From Piezodorus guildinii (taxonomy: Eukaryota > Arthropoda > Insecta > Hemiptera > Pentatomidae), in the NCBI GenBank assembly GCA_023052935.1, contig CM041293.1, positions 167,049,341-167,113,340 on the forward strand: a stretch of 64,000 bases of DNA, written 5' to 3'. Position 1 is the stretch's first letter. Each line of letters begins with the position of its first letter. Below, in pieces: positions 1 through 11,036 of this stretch. The translations under genes were made by a program, and so were the position numbers. Under the pieces are notes generated by a model. That model was not told the origin of the DNA. It searched no databases and saw only the letters and a list, made by a program, of their open reading frames with translations.

Positions 1-930
1 GGACTCAATGAAATCACGAAAAGAATTTTCAATGTCGTCCTGGTTTTGAAAGTTTTTCTCCCTCAAAAAGTTGTCCAGATGCCTGAAAAAGTGGAAGTCT
101 CTAGGAGAGAGGTCAGGTGAATAAGGCGGATGTTGGAGAACTTCGTAGCCCAACTCGTGCAGTCGTCGAAGCGTTGGTTGTGCAACGTGTGGTCTGGCGT
201 TATCGTGGAGCAGGATCGGCCCCTTCCGATTCATCAATGCTGGGCAAAGACGTTGCAATTTTTGATTCATGCTGTCAATTTCTTGACAGTACTTGTCAGC
301 AGTTATAGTCTCACCTCGATTGAGAAAGCTGTAGTGAATAACACCAGCATTATACCACCAAACTGTGACCATAACCTTTTTTGGGTGCAGGTTGGGCTTC
401 GGGAAAGGTTTTGGTTGTTCATCTTTGCCCAGCCATTGGCTAGAACGCCTTCTGTTGTCGTATAAGATCCATTTTTCATCGCACGTCACAATGCGATTGA
501 GAAATGGATCATTTTTATTGCGTGTCACAAGCATGGAGCAGATTTCAAAGCGGCGATTTTTTTGGTGGTCGTTTAATTGGTGTGGCACCCACTTGGCCAA
601 CTTTTTTACCTTACCAATTGCTTCCAAGTGGCGTACAACTGTGGATTGGTTCACACCTAGTTCCGCCGCCATTTCTCGTGTGGTTTTGGTTGGGTCTTCT
701 TCCACTTTTGACCTCAGCTGGTCGTTGTCCAGAGCAAGATGACGGCCCCGACCTTCCTTGTCTTCGAGGTCGAAATCTCCTCTGCGAAACTTCTGGAAAC
801 AACGCTGCACCGTGCACTCATTAATAGCCCCCTGACCCCACACTTCATTAATATAACGAGCCGTTTGCGCAGCGCTGCGCCCTAATTTAAATTCGTAAAA
901 ATAAATTTGACGAAAATCGCACTTTGACAT
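1..930 (-). CDS. mariner transposase, open to window edge (partial)
   Basis: This is a cut-and-paste DNA transposase of the mariner family. The frame runs from an ATG at the high-coordinate end for 310 codons with no stop and leaves the window; the family is usually about 345 residues, so roughly 35 C-terminal residues are missing from view. An N-terminal helix-turn-helix region covers about residues 1-105 and includes GVNQSTVVRHL. The WVPH linker motif is at 114-117. The catalytic triad is intact: D151 in TCDEKW, D243 in HDNARPH and D278 in SPDLSPRDFHFF, with 34 residues between the last two (D,D34D). The start was chosen at MSKCDFRQ, a typical mariner N-terminus. The unbroken frame contrasts with every other transposase in the window. 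The family call is near certain; actual activity is inferred. Confidence 0.94.
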   Translation of the reverse strand, partial: MSKCDFRQIYFYEFKLGRSAAQTARYINEVWGQGAINECTVQRCFQKFRRGDFDLEDKEGRGRHLALDNDQLRSKVEEDPTKTTREMAAELGVNQSTVVRHLEAIGKVKKLAKWVPHQLNDHQKNRRFEICSMLVTRNKNDPFLNRIVTCDEKWILYDNRRRSSQWLGKDEQPKPFPKPNLHPKKVMVTVWWYNAGVIHYSFLNRGETITADKYCQEIDSMNQKLQRLCPALMNRKGPILLHDNARPHVAQPTLRRLHELGYEVLQHPPYSPDLSPRDFHFFRHLDNFLREKNFQNQDDIENSFRDFIES

Positions 931-1171
931 TTTCGATTCAAGACCTTTGAACACACTGAACAAAACGATTTTACTAAACAAATTCATGGTGAAAGAGAGG
1001 GTATTAGATAAGGTTTGTTTTGGTATAATAATGATCAATGTTAGGATTAGCTTTGTTTACACAATTGGAATTAAGATATTGCAATAGAGGAAACCTGCAT
1101 TAATTTCGCATCAGCCCGATACAATTTTGAGACAAATAAAACGTGTCATATAATTAATATATGATTAATTT
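931..1171. other. mariner upstream flank
   Basis: This AT-rich stretch lies between the transposase start and the next repeat. It should hold the mariner 5' untranslated region and one terminal inverted repeat, but I could not fix the repeat because its partner is outside the window. Confidence 0.3.
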
Positions 1172-1239
1172 AACTTTCACGTTACGGAAATACAAGTTTT
1201 AGGGTCTCCTGGGTCCAAATAACCAAGACCCGAAAAAAG

Positions 1240-1279
<40 letters not shown>

Positions 1280-2010
1280 TAACTCCAGCGCAAAAACGAA
1301 AATCTTTTGAAACTGAAATTTTATATTCAAGACAACTTTACGCCTGAGATGTTACAGCAACATTTTCAACAAAATCGGATAACCAGAAGAGCAACTTTAT
1401 ACCTAGCATTTTGCACCTACTTACGATTTTCTCAAAAACGGCTCTAACGATTTTGATTAAAGTCGCTATATCGATGTAAAATTGGACGGGCTTTAATATC
1501 ATGTAGGTTAATTCATTTTGATTAAAATAGTCTGATGGGGCTTAAATGCCGATATTTCAAAATTTCTTCCTCTTAAGTACGTATAATTTTGTAGATTTTA
1601 TGAAATTGACCATATCATCTGATTAGTGTTCTTATAAAACAGGTAAATATATAAGTTAGGCGAGTTTGAAAAATAACTAAATGAGAAAACTGAAAACATA
1701 TTTTTTTTTTGCAATTTTTTGTTATTGAACATAAGAACAGTAATACACATGTATGATATACCGTCGGAAAGCTAAATATTTTAGAAAAAAATATGGTATA
1801 CACATAATCTTAAACGTTAACGGAAAGTAATGAAAAGCCGATAAAACTAACTGATATTTTTAGATAATAATATAATCGATTTTTTAATTAAACACATGTT
1901 TCTATAGAAATTTTATTTAATTAATTCTTTTAAAATTTATTTTTATCTCTAAATGTTTTTAAATTATACATAACGGAGTTAAGTGAAAGTCGTGTGTTGC
2001 GTGCACCAGA
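1172..2010 (-). repeat. HINE-like repeat, copy 1
   Basis: This is a non-coding copy of the most abundant repeat here. Read on the minus strand it begins with TCTGGTGCACG-type sequence, then the ACTTTCACTTA motif and an AT-rich body. It ends with a (CA)n tract, the GGACCCTAAAACGTGTATTTCC-related block and a shortened terminal motif. The 3' hairpin and about 60 nt next to it are deleted. It matches the other copies over most of its length, including the block TTTTACGATTTTCTCAAAA (plus-strand sense). No coding potential is seen. Confidence 0.75.
1242..1278. repeat. (TG)n microsatellite
   Basis: Perfect TG dinucleotide tract. It occupies the standard microsatellite position within the HINE-like copy. 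Confidence 0.98.
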
Positions 2011-3055
2011 TTTTTCGGATAATATTCTTATTAATATTCTCCGGTTATACATGACAGTAATATATAGCTCATATGGATTATTTTCAGTTTAATATTTGTC
2101 AATTCTTTCTGATTTCACAGCATTAGTATCAATTTGCATGCACTAAATGTTTTATTAATAACATGTGATGTCTATGTCATTAAAAGAAACATTGAGTAAG
2201 ATGAAACATTTCTTTTTTATTTGATTCCACAGTCCATTGTTTCGAGCTTCTCTCTCGATTCCCATTGTTAGCTTTTACTTAGAATCGAAAAGTAAATTCT
2301 AATCCCCGTTTAATGACTGAACTTTTAATGATAGCAGCACTTTTTTTTTTCTTTTTACTTTTCCCCATAAAAACATCAGTTAGGGAAAGAAAAACATTGA
2401 TAAGGAGACTTTCATTGACAACGATTCGGACAATCAATAGCTCATAGGTCACGTGATATTCTATATTTGAAGAAAGAGTGTGGCATTCAGAAGGACAGTG
2501 ATATGATTGTTATTTTGTATTATGTTTTTTATTTTTTATCATTCTTGCAATATGCCTTAATCGGGCGTGTGTAGTTATGTCACTAAGATTATATCAATGA
2601 AGATAAACACTATAGATGAGCCGTCACATGTTTATCTTTTAATCTCTAAGAGATAAATGTTTGATGAAATGTGATGAGCCTCCACTCGCTTCTATGTCAT
2701 TTAGCGATTACTTCAGCCTTCGAATATTTTCAGATGCGTTAAAATTTGAACGGGACTATGAAAATTTAGAATAGGGAGATATTGTGGGGTGTGAGTTGGT
2801 GTGTTGTGTTTCACCGTTTCGTATGAATCCTAATTCAGTAAAAATGAAAAGTGATGTGTAGTTAACAAGAATTTTAAAATGCGATGTTTAGCAAATCAAC
2901 CTGTAGAGTAATATGATAAACGCTCAGGAAATAATGATCTTTTGACTTTCGCCGTACTTATTATTCTCAATGATAATTATTAAAAGCTGTTCTAGAATTA
3001 AATAAAAATACTCTTTAATTAACATTGTTAATTATTATTTTTAATTAACTTTTTT
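2011..3055. other. AT-rich spacer, no gene seen
   Basis: Non-coding AT-rich DNA with homopolymer runs. I see no long frame, splice-bounded exon or recognisable element. Confidence 0.6.
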
Positions 3056-3965
3056 ACTTTCAGTTAGCTATATATGAAAATATGTAGTAATAGAAAGTAT
3101 TGCGATCGTGAAAAGTTTCGAATTCCAGTTTTCAACGGAAATACACGTTTTAGGGTCTCCTGAGTCCCAATAACCAAGTCCAGCAAAAAAGTCTCTGTGT
3201 GTGTGTGTGTGTGTGTGTGGTAACTCCCTAGCCAAAACGAATAGTCCTATGAAACTGAAATTTCGTATTTAAGACAACTTTACGCCTGAGATGTTACAGC
3301 AACATTTTCAACAAAATCGGATAACCTGAAGAGCAACTTTATACCATGCATTTTGCTTCATTTTACGATTTTCTCAAAAACGGCAATAACGATTTTGATT
3401 AAAATCCCTATATCCATGTAAAATTTTATGTACTTTAATATCATGTTTGTTTCATTCTGACTGAAATAGTTCGACTGGGCTTAAATGCCGATATTTAAAA
3501 TTCGTTTCGTCTAAACTACGTTTAATTTTGTAGATTCAATAAAAATAACTATATTATCTTGTTGCCATTGATCGATTACTATTAAATATGCAATTTGAAC
3601 GAATTTGATTAACAACTAAAGAAGAAAACTAAAGATTATTTAATGCAATTTTTTTATTTTCAACATAAAAACAGTAATATAGACGTATAATATACCGTTG
3701 GAAAGAGAAAGATTTTAGGAAAAATATTATCTTATACACAAGCTTGTAAAAGCTAATAAACAGTGATAAAAAGCCGATAAAACTAACTGATTATTTTAGA
3801 TAATAAGATAACAGAGTTTTTAATAAAACACGTGTTTTTATAGTAATTCAATTTAATTATTATGATGGTTTTACTCATTTTTTGAAAATTAACTGTTTAA
3901 TTAGAAAATTCTTTAATCGATTTAAAAACGGAGGTAAGTGAATGTCGTGTGTTGCCCCCACCAGA
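3056..3965 (-). repeat. HINE-like repeat, copy 2
   Basis: This near-complete copy of about 910 bp has both ends. On the plus strand it opens with ACTTTCAGTTAGC followed by the AT-rich palindrome region. It carries a (GT)n tract at about 3197-3219 and closes with GGTAAGTGAATGTCGTGTG and the CCAGA terminus. The terminal motif is slightly diverged from the ACTTTCACTTAC seen in younger-looking copies. Confidence 0.8.
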
Positions 3966-4829
3966 TTTTTTACTCTTGTTAGGCTATTTTCTCGAGCAAA
4001 ATATATTTGTAAAAATATTATATTTTATCTAAATAAATGATAAATTATTTTTTTTTTAATAATTAATTTCATCATGCTTCGCATTTAGTTTTTGCAGACG
4101 TTTGGACTTATTTATTTTTATTATTTCGTCTAAGAAGATATACAAAGTAGTTTGCATTTGGCTTACAAACGCTATTGGTTGATGAGTTCCAAACTTTCCT
4201 TTATGGATTATAAACATAAAAACATTATCTAATAACAACTCAGTTTTTTTCATTAACATTTATTTTTAATTAAATTTGATAATTAATTAAGTTTTCTTAT
4301 TTAATAATTTTAATTTTGTCCAAAGATTTGTCTTGATCTAAAATTTTCGATGGAAAGTTCCAATGTTGATAAATTGTTACGAATCTACTACATTGCCAGC
4401 TAAAAAGTTTTTCAGTAAATGATGAAATTTAACATGAACCTAAATCAGTATCAATATCATTATCACAAAAATTATTTAAAAACTGTGAGACAGTTTATGA
4501 TAAGCATTTTTTTTTCCCGTGAGTGAGGTCATTTATTGCTTATCGTTCGGTTAGATGGCCACTTAAGATTATGTAGAAAATTCCCAATTATTGAAATCTA
4601 GAGGTTTTTTAAAATTAAATTAATGAAATTTTAAGAAGTCTTTGTTATGACATTCCTGTACAACTTAAAATACTCCTCCAATGGCGAGACTAACCTTGAT
4701 TGGGAAAGTGGAATGAACAGTTAAAATTTGTATACTTCCTTCTAGTAAAATTTGCACACTCAGCTCATCAGATGTTATTATAATCTTAATTTTGGAGAGT
4801 AATACAAATTTTAAAATTGTGACAAAAAA
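3966..4829. other. AT-rich spacer, no gene seen
   Basis: Low-complexity AT-rich sequence with short frames only on both strands. No element or exon was recognised. Confidence 0.6.
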
Positions 4830-4915
4830 ATGCGAATTTTGATAAATTTCTTTTGTAAACCATTCAAAGAAGAATCATTCTGTTTCCGGTTCCCGAAAAG
4901 AGAAATGTCACTGCT

Positions 4916-4959
4916 CTGCCATCTAGTGGCCATAGGGAGAAAGAGAGCGCCCCTAGCGG
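4916..4959 (-). promoter_or_regulatory. two CTCF-like motifs in a GC-rich island
   Basis: A locally GC-rich patch (about 4890-5125) contains two close motifs that, read on the minus strand, resemble the CTCF core: CCACTAGATGGCAG and CCGCTAGGGGCGC. The second lacks one G of the usual run. Both strands of the patch carry frames of about 100 codons, which simply reflects its base composition. It could be an insulator-type site, a piece of promoter or a GC-rich repeat. The motif match is seen; function is inference. Confidence 0.25.
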
Positions 4960-5159
4960 CCGAGAATGAAACTGAAGTTGCAGGTCCTGGCTGGTTGTGC
5001 CAGACAGCCTCGCTAGTTTTTTTTGTTCCTCCTGTGAACCACCCTTTACCATGGAGTAGAGAATTTAGAAGACCCCCTGGCCAAAGGGGAGGAGGAGAGG
5101 AGGAGAGAAGAACAGACTCATCTTCCAGAGCATTTTGACCATCAGAGATCACCACTTAA

Positions 5160-5558
5160 GTCAACTTGTTATAATTTACAATAGCACTTATAACTTTACT
5201 AACCCAGTCCTAATGAACATCTGGCCATTAAGTTAAATATGTACCGATTTTATTTATAATATAATTAATTTTATCCCCATAATGTGTTTATTTTATCTTG
5301 GCCCCGCCTTATTTCATTTAGCTATATTTTTCATACAGTCCACTTACATATTACTAAAGGAGTGATCATCTTGACATTTAGTTGGAGGTGATTACTCTAA
5401 ACACATTCCTTGGTGATAATAGATGGATTACTAATTTATTTAATTTTTCTGAAATTATGTTAATACCTATAATCCCTTGCCTGAATTAAATTATGATAAA
5501 TATGTGCTAGAATATATTATAATATAATATAATATATAATTCATTTTAACCTTTTATT
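5160..5558. other. AT-rich spacer, no gene seen
   Basis: Nothing recognisable. It ends in a short TATAATA-rich tract directly before the next repeat. Confidence 0.6.
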
Positions 5559-5693
5559 ACTTTCACTTACCTGTATATGAAATATATAGTAAGGGAAAGT
5601 ATTGCGATCGCGAAAATTTTCCAATTCCAGTTTTTACCGGAAATAAACATTTTAGGGATGGTCCAAATGACCAAGTCCCCAAGACGTGTGTGT

Positions 5694-6330
5694 TGTTGTT
5701 GGTTTAGGTTTTGAGGCGTAAAACCCGAGGGTCATCAACGACTTAATTTCGTTTATTTATTTTATTTGACTTCTATCCAAACTCAACGAAAAAATAAGTA
5801 AATAAATAAATATTATGTTGTTATTTTTGTGTACAGTATCCCTATATTTTATTTAGCAGCTGCTGGGCCTTAAGAAAGTTTAGCAATAATTTTATATTAT
5901 TTTCGTGATTGCTCAATAAATTAGCTGTTTCAGCTCTCATTCCTTATCTGTTTAAATATGATTGGTAAAAAAGGCATTCCTCCAATATGTGTCTGACAGT
6001 AATCGGGTTGTTACAGTGTTGGCACTTTGGGGGTGACTGTTTGGTGATATGATGAATATGTGTGAGGTTAGTGTGGCTTATCTTCAACATAGCGAGAACA
6101 ATTTCCTCTCAGTGGCTTGAGCGACTGGATGAGCTCCATGGCTTTACTTTTCTTTTGATTGTTTTCAGTTTGCTAGGAAGGCTTTCGTCCCTCATAGACT
6201 GCCAGGCATCTGCTATTTCCTTTCGAAGAGGAAGACCACATATCCCGAGGTGTTAAGATGACAACGCCTTGATCTGGAAGGGTGAGTGGTTGTTTGGCGG
6301 CCCTGTCCGCCAGCTCGTTATCAACTATGC
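5694..6330 (-). mobile_element. I-clade LINE, 3' fragment
   Basis: This is a decayed 3' end of a non-LTR retrotransposon with an RNase H domain. Near the high-coordinate end the minus strand encodes NELADRAAKQPLTLP, the last RNase H motif. Further along, another frame encodes CQHCNNPITVRHILEECLFY, the cysteine/histidine cluster typical of I- and Jockey-superfamily C-termini. Frames shift several times. The 3' untranslated end reads towards a CCTCAAAACCTAAACC-type terminus and abuts the GT tract of the host repeat. A similar 3' end recurs near 33590-33640. Confidence 0.7.
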
Positions 6331-6336
6331 TCATAG

Positions 6337-6351
6337 TGTGTGTGTGTGTGT

Positions 6352-6426
<75 letters not shown>

Positions 6427-6436
6427 TGTCTGTATG
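6337..6436. repeat. long (GT)n microsatellite
   Basis: About 90 bp of almost pure GT, the longest such tract in the window. It is an expanded version of the microsatellite found at this place in the repeat family. Apparent reading frames of repeated CV or HT residues across it are artefacts. Confidence 0.98.
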
Positions 6437-6751
6437 TGAGGTGACTCCCAAGCGGAAACGAATAGTCCTATGAAACTGAAATTTCATATTTAAGACAACT
6501 ATACGCCCGAGATGTTGCAGAAACGTTTACATCAAAATCAGCTAACCATTAGAGCCTCTTTATACCACGCATTTTGCACTTTTTTACGATTTTCTCAAAA
6601 ACGGCTGTAACGATTTTGATTAAACTCTTCATTTTGAAGTAAAATTTGATGGGCTTTAATATCATGTAAGTTTCATTCCGATTGAAATAGTCTGATGGGC
6701 TTAAATACCGATATTTCAAATGTTCTTCCTCTAAAATACCTATAATTTTGA

Positions 6752-7172
6752 CATTCATAGGGAACAATGACACCAAATTTGAAGCTAAGCACCCAGCACA
6801 GGAAATGAAACAGGACACCCTCTTCTGGAAAACATCTTTCAGAAAATCAAGATTTGAAGAAGTGGACTAGGAACTGGGCATGGAGCTCCAGGAGTTCACG
6901 CCAGGTTACCGAATGAGACACTAGACCTCTAATAATAACATGTAAGAAGCCAGTGACATTAAATATATTGTAACAACGTGCCTCTGAGCCTAATACATAT
7001 TGTGACAACATGCCTCTGACACTAAAACATATTGTAACAACAGGCCAACTATACACTGATTCTAGATCAAAACACAACATAACCTCCACTGTGGTGAAAA
7101 CAAATGTTAAAACAGGACACTTATGACCTTGGCTGTTGAGTGTCCGTAAAATATATAACCTCACCTAACCTA
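6752..7172 (+). mobile_element. retroposon with AACCT tail and 14-bp target duplication
   Basis: A 421-bp insertion splits the host repeat. The 14-mer ACCTATAATTTTGA stands on both sides (6738-6751 and 7173-7186). The right end is a short run of AACCT pentamers, which suggests a plus-strand retroposon with a tandem-repeat tail. No protein motif was recognised; it may be a SINE or the end of a LINE. Inside is a 32-bp tandem repeat. Confidence 0.6.
6964..7055. repeat. 32-bp tandem repeat, about 2.7 units
   Basis: Successive units each begin ATATTGTRACAAC, followed by RTGCCTCTGA in the first two; the third unit is partial. It lies within the AACCT-tailed retroposon. Confidence 0.75.
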
Positions 7173-7625
7173 ACCTATAATTTTGATCAAAAATACCCTT
7201 AATTTTTAATAAAATACCTTTAATTTTGTAGATGCTAAAAAAAACCAATATAATCTTGTTATGAACGATAAAAAAAACAAGTAAATATATCCTTTGAATG
7301 AATTTGATATCTAACCAAAGGAGAAAAGTGCAAAAATATTTTTTAATGCAATTTTTCGTCATTTAATATAACAGTAATATAGATGTATAATATACTTTTG
7401 GAAAGCTAAAGATTTTCAAAAAAATATTATCCCATACACAAGCTTGTAAAAGTTATTCAAGAGTGATGTAAAACCTGTAAAACTAACTGATTATTTTAGA
7501 TGACAATATAACAGAATTTTGAATAAAACACATGTTTCTATAGGAATTCAAAACAACGGCGGTAACTGAAAGTCGTGTGTTGCCCGCACAAGATTTTTTA
7601 TTTAACCTTTCATTTTAACAAGTTA

Positions 7626-7656
<31 letters not shown>

Positions 7657-7663
7657 GTAAATC

Positions 7664-7973
7664 AGTTGCACAACACGGAATGGCGGAGTTTGTACCCAGT
7701 GAATATAATTGAGTTGATAGCATCGCGGAGACTCAAATGGGCGAGTAAAGTTATTGGGCCCGGTGAGAAACGGATTCCGAGAAAGTTGGTATTCGCTGAA
7801 CCGACTGGTAGGCGTCCGAAAGGTAGGCCGAAGCATCGATGGGAGGATTGCATTAAGGCTGATCTCGAGGGCTTGGGCTTGACCAGCGAACATTGAACGA
7901 GTCTGTGCAGGCGGAATTTGGTGGTACTGGCATCGAACCTTCGGGTTCGCTAAGCCTATTATTATTATTATTA
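7664..7973 (+). mobile_element. RTE-type LINE, 3' end
   Basis: This is the 5'-truncated 3' end of an RTE-type non-LTR retrotransposon. The frame encodes LIASRRLKWASKVIG, then IPRKLVFAEPTGRRPKGRPK and RWEDCIKADLEGLGL, the standard C-terminal block of this group. The ending CCTTCGGGTTCGCTAAGCC runs into an (ATT)n tail. A 10-bp target duplication, TTTGTAAATC, flanks it at 7654-7663 and 7974-7983. The same family recurs on the minus strand at 32.8 and 45.9 kb. Confidence 0.85.
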
Positions 7974-7983
7974 TTTGTAAATC

Positions 7984-8968
7984 TGCGCCTACTCATATAC
8001 TTATATATCATAGTATTAAATATAATGAAGCCAGAATAATGAAGTAAAGAAAGAGCAAGAACAGACTTGACAGGCATGAGAAAAATCCAGTGGAACCCAT
8101 ATATGGTTCACATATGACTAAATAGACCCTTTACATACAGACAAGCAGATGACGACATAGCGATACTTTGGCTGAGGTAGCTATAAAAATATGCGATGGT
8201 CATTTGTCGCTGGAACCGTGAGTCCTATCTCTTTCCACTACATAAAGCCGTCCATAATCCTCACCACTTACTTCCAGAGGCCTCTTCCAGTTCCAGCAGT
8301 CGCCTCTATACAGATGGTTATTCATCAACGCTGGATTTCTAGCTCTCCAGAGGTCAATCTATTTTGTCTAGTACGATTCTTAGGACGAATAGCTGAGTTA
8401 GCCTTCAAATTTGAATATCCTTTGAAAAGAAAAAAAGAGTCCCTCATCCCCCTATCCTACGCCCATTCAACAATTTTTTTAAATTTTATTTATTAATAGT
8501 AATTTACAACTTTATTAAAGAACACAATGAGTAAATATGCAGAATGCAAAAAAAAAAATAATTCATACTAAAAACTTTAATTGTATAATTTAATTCCCTC
8601 TTGTTTTAATTTGAAACAGAAGAATATATTTTAATTTTTATAAAATTTCAAGAGATGGGTTTTCGAGTTTATAATCAGTCGAAAACCAATATTAACCCTT
8701 TCAGACGTTTCGAGCGATTCAGTAGATTTCATCATCAAGTAAAATCCTGAAGGTGATCCATCAACGTCTTCCACAACGAGTAGGGAGGATGTGTCAGGCA
8801 GATGACGAATTTCATCTGCATCATTCTTCCGAGAGCTGAATAATCCAGGCAGGTTGATGACTATCATCCTTCCCCCTCAACGTTTGCAGTCAGCTTGGGT
8901 ATGTATATTTAAACAAAGGGGAATAATAATTATTTATGAGAGAATCCCATTGAATTTTACAAAAAAAA
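7984..8968. other. spacer, no gene recognised
   Basis: Mixed-composition DNA with a plus-strand frame at 8191-8496 and a minus-strand frame at 8631-8867. Neither resembles a known family and neither shows convincing splice borders. Nothing firmer can be said. Confidence 0.5.
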
Positions 8969-9464
8969 TCTGGTACGGGCAACACACGACTTTCACTTAC
9001 CTCAGTTGTGGTTATTAATATATCTGCAAAATTAAAGGTACTTTAGGGGAAGAAAATTTAAAATATCGGTATCTAAGCCCTGTCAGACTATTTTAATCAG
9101 AATGAAACCAACATGATATTGAAGCCCATTAAATTTTACATCGATACAGCGAGTTTAATCAAAATCATCGGAGCCGTTTTTGAAAAAATCATAAAAAAGT
9201 GCGATATGGACGGTATAAAGTGGCTCTTCTGGTTAGTCGATTTTGATGAAAATCGAACATCTCGGGAGAATAGTTGTCTTAAATATGAAATTTCAGTTTT
9301 ATAGGATTTTTCGTTTCCGCTCGAGTTACCACACACAGACCTTTTTGCGGGACTTGGTTAATTAGACTAAGAGGACCCTCAAACGTGTATTTCCTTTGAA
9401 AACTGGAAGTCGAAAATTGTCACGATCGGATTCTTTCCCTTACTATATATATAGTAAGTGAAAT
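8969..9464 (+). repeat. HINE-like repeat, copy 4 (internally deleted)
   Basis: A short 496-bp copy with both ends. It opens TCTGGTACGGGCAACACACG then ACTTTCACTTAC, and closes with the palindrome TTACTATATATATAGTAA and GTAAGTGAAAT. The CA tract has shrunk to a few units and the 5' half of the body is missing. This copy shows the end structure clearly. Confidence 0.85.
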
Positions 9465-9867
9465 AAAAAAATAAAAAGGGCGTTAAGTTGAAGAGAACGA
9501 GGATCTCTTGAGCGCCATGGGACGTCTCCTTAGGGGCGTCTGTTGTAATTAATTAATCTACGGGCAATTTAGCCATTAGGGAGTTTTGTCGATTAGCATT
9601 CATGGGCCAAGCCTAACAAGTTTAGTTCCTGGCTGTGGTCGTCGGCTCCGGCAAGGGACAAGTTTATCCAATGCTCAATTTAAGCCTCCTTAATATCAAC
9701 AAATTGCTAATCTCCATAATTTGGATAATCAGATAAATTAGAAACTAAAAACGAGATTGTAGTTAATGTATAATGCACTTTAGAATACAATGAAAATGGT
9801 AGTGATATATTAACTGTCCCGTAAGTTCAATGAGGAAAAAGTAAAAACAATATAATGGTTCTCACTT

Positions 9868-10545
9868 TGAGTCCTAAAGAAGAGAGGCAGTACTTCTGGT
9901 GAAACGTTGTTGGAAAAATTTAAAACTAAGTAAACTAGACTTTCTATATACGATCAGCACCCAATTGAGTATGAGTGGACCAGTGTGTGTGAATCCAGAA
10001 TATTTCTTCATATCAGAGCAGTCGGTTTGAAGGGAAATAAAACATAAAAAAAACACCCGTTTCATTATCGCACCTTCTGTGGTGTGCGCTAATGACAGGT
10101 GCGTTAATGACGAATCAAAGGTTTTCTGAAAAGTTTTCTCTCCAAAACAAAGAAATACATCAATCTACTCAGTAAGCTGAATACTTTCATGGAAAAAAAG
10201 AAGATTAATCAATTAATAATAACTAGTAGAGGTAAAGTAAGTGGGACAATGACTGCCGATAAAAATACTCTCATTCACCAGCGTACGTCTTCAAGCCTTG
10301 CTACCGAGGAAGAAAGAGAACGCGGTTACAAACCTCTGGGTCGGCTTGCCGAAGGTGTGACGGTTTCTGCGAAACTTTTCATGACTTGAAGGTTGATCAC
10401 GGCGCGAAAAACGGGTGTTTTTTTATTTTTTATTTCCCTTTAAACTTACTGCTCTATTTGAAGAAATATTCTGGTTCACACTTTGCCTAACTTAATTGGG
10501 TGCTGATCATATATAGAAGCGAATTTAAAAATATTTAACATATGA
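9868..10545. mobile_element. degenerate inverted-repeat element of the Penelope-like group
   Basis: The arms at about 9907-10063 and 10404-10545 are inverted copies, sharing GATCAGCACCCAATT, GAATATTTCTTC and AACACCCGTTT. Just before the left arm lies CCTAAAGAAG, a stem and GGTGAAACGTTG. This is a decayed version of the hammerhead-like module found in the other members, with CTGAAGA changed to CTAAAGA. Sequence between the arms is unrecognised. Membership is inferred from the module plus the shared CAGCACCC element downstream of it. Confidence 0.5.
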
Positions 10546-10956
10546 AAGAGGCAAGGACTATCTTAATTTGTTCAAGAGCCTTTGGGAGATCATTCCAAAA
10601 ATCATTGGCTCACCACTAGGTCGTCATTAGCCCACTTTCTCATTTCTGGAATAATTAATTATTAATAGAATTAATTTTTTACATAATTACACCGAATCAA
10701 GCTCTCTCGAGTGCAACATCAGATCAGATTTCATATATAGGGACAAAAAAAAAACAAACAAAAAACGATGGACTAAAAACTCAACTTTTGAAATTTTCAA
10801 GGAAGACGCACCTGATTGTACGTTTTGCTAAGAATGGCCCATAAACGTTATCAAATAATTGTGTAATCAAAATATATAGTTATTTAATAATATTCTTTGG
10901 AAGAAGGACTTTTTATTAAAATCAAATATCACTTTAAAGCTTATAAGCAGAAAATA

Positions 10957-10964
<8 letters not shown>
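10546..10964. other. AT-rich spacer
   Basis: No gene or element recognised. Confidence 0.6.

Positions 10965-11034
<70 letters not shown>
10965..11034. repeat. (TA)n microsatellite
   Basis: Long TA tract at the 3' end of the adjoining minus-strand LINE, next to CTATTCTATTC-type tail repeats. It probably grew from the retrotransposon tail. Confidence 0.95.

Positions 11035-11036
<2 letters not shown>

Larger units (their letters stand above)
5559..7593 (-). repeat. HINE-like repeat, copy 3, twice interrupted
   Basis: This copy has both ends (TTACTTTCACTTACC on the left, GTGTTGCCCGCACAAGA on the right). It is expanded by an I-clade LINE fragment in its microsatellite, by a greatly enlarged GT tract and by a retroposon with a 14-bp target duplication. 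When the insertions are removed, the remaining order matches the uninterrupted copies. Confidence 0.8.

Noticed and set aside
117..824. Plus-strand frames of 60-125 codons at the left edge
   Set aside because: They are opposite-strand shadows of the intact mariner transposase.
4811..5155. Frames of about 100 codons on both strands in the GC-rich patch
   Set aside because: Overlapping frames on opposite strands without any family motif or splice border reflect GC content rather than genes.
6173..6487. Reading frames on both strands across the GT tract (repeated HT or CV residues)
   Set aside because: They are translations of a dinucleotide repeat plus LINE debris and do not encode a protein of their own.
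7161..7178. Interstitial telomere repeat (CCTAA)n
   Set aside because: Fewer than four units, and they lie exactly at the 3' end of a retroposon with target duplications, so they are its tail.
9113..9304. 63-codon frame beginning MILKPIKFYIDTASL
   Set aside because: It lies inside a HINE-like repeat, and the same stretch is closed by stops or frameshifts in the other copies.
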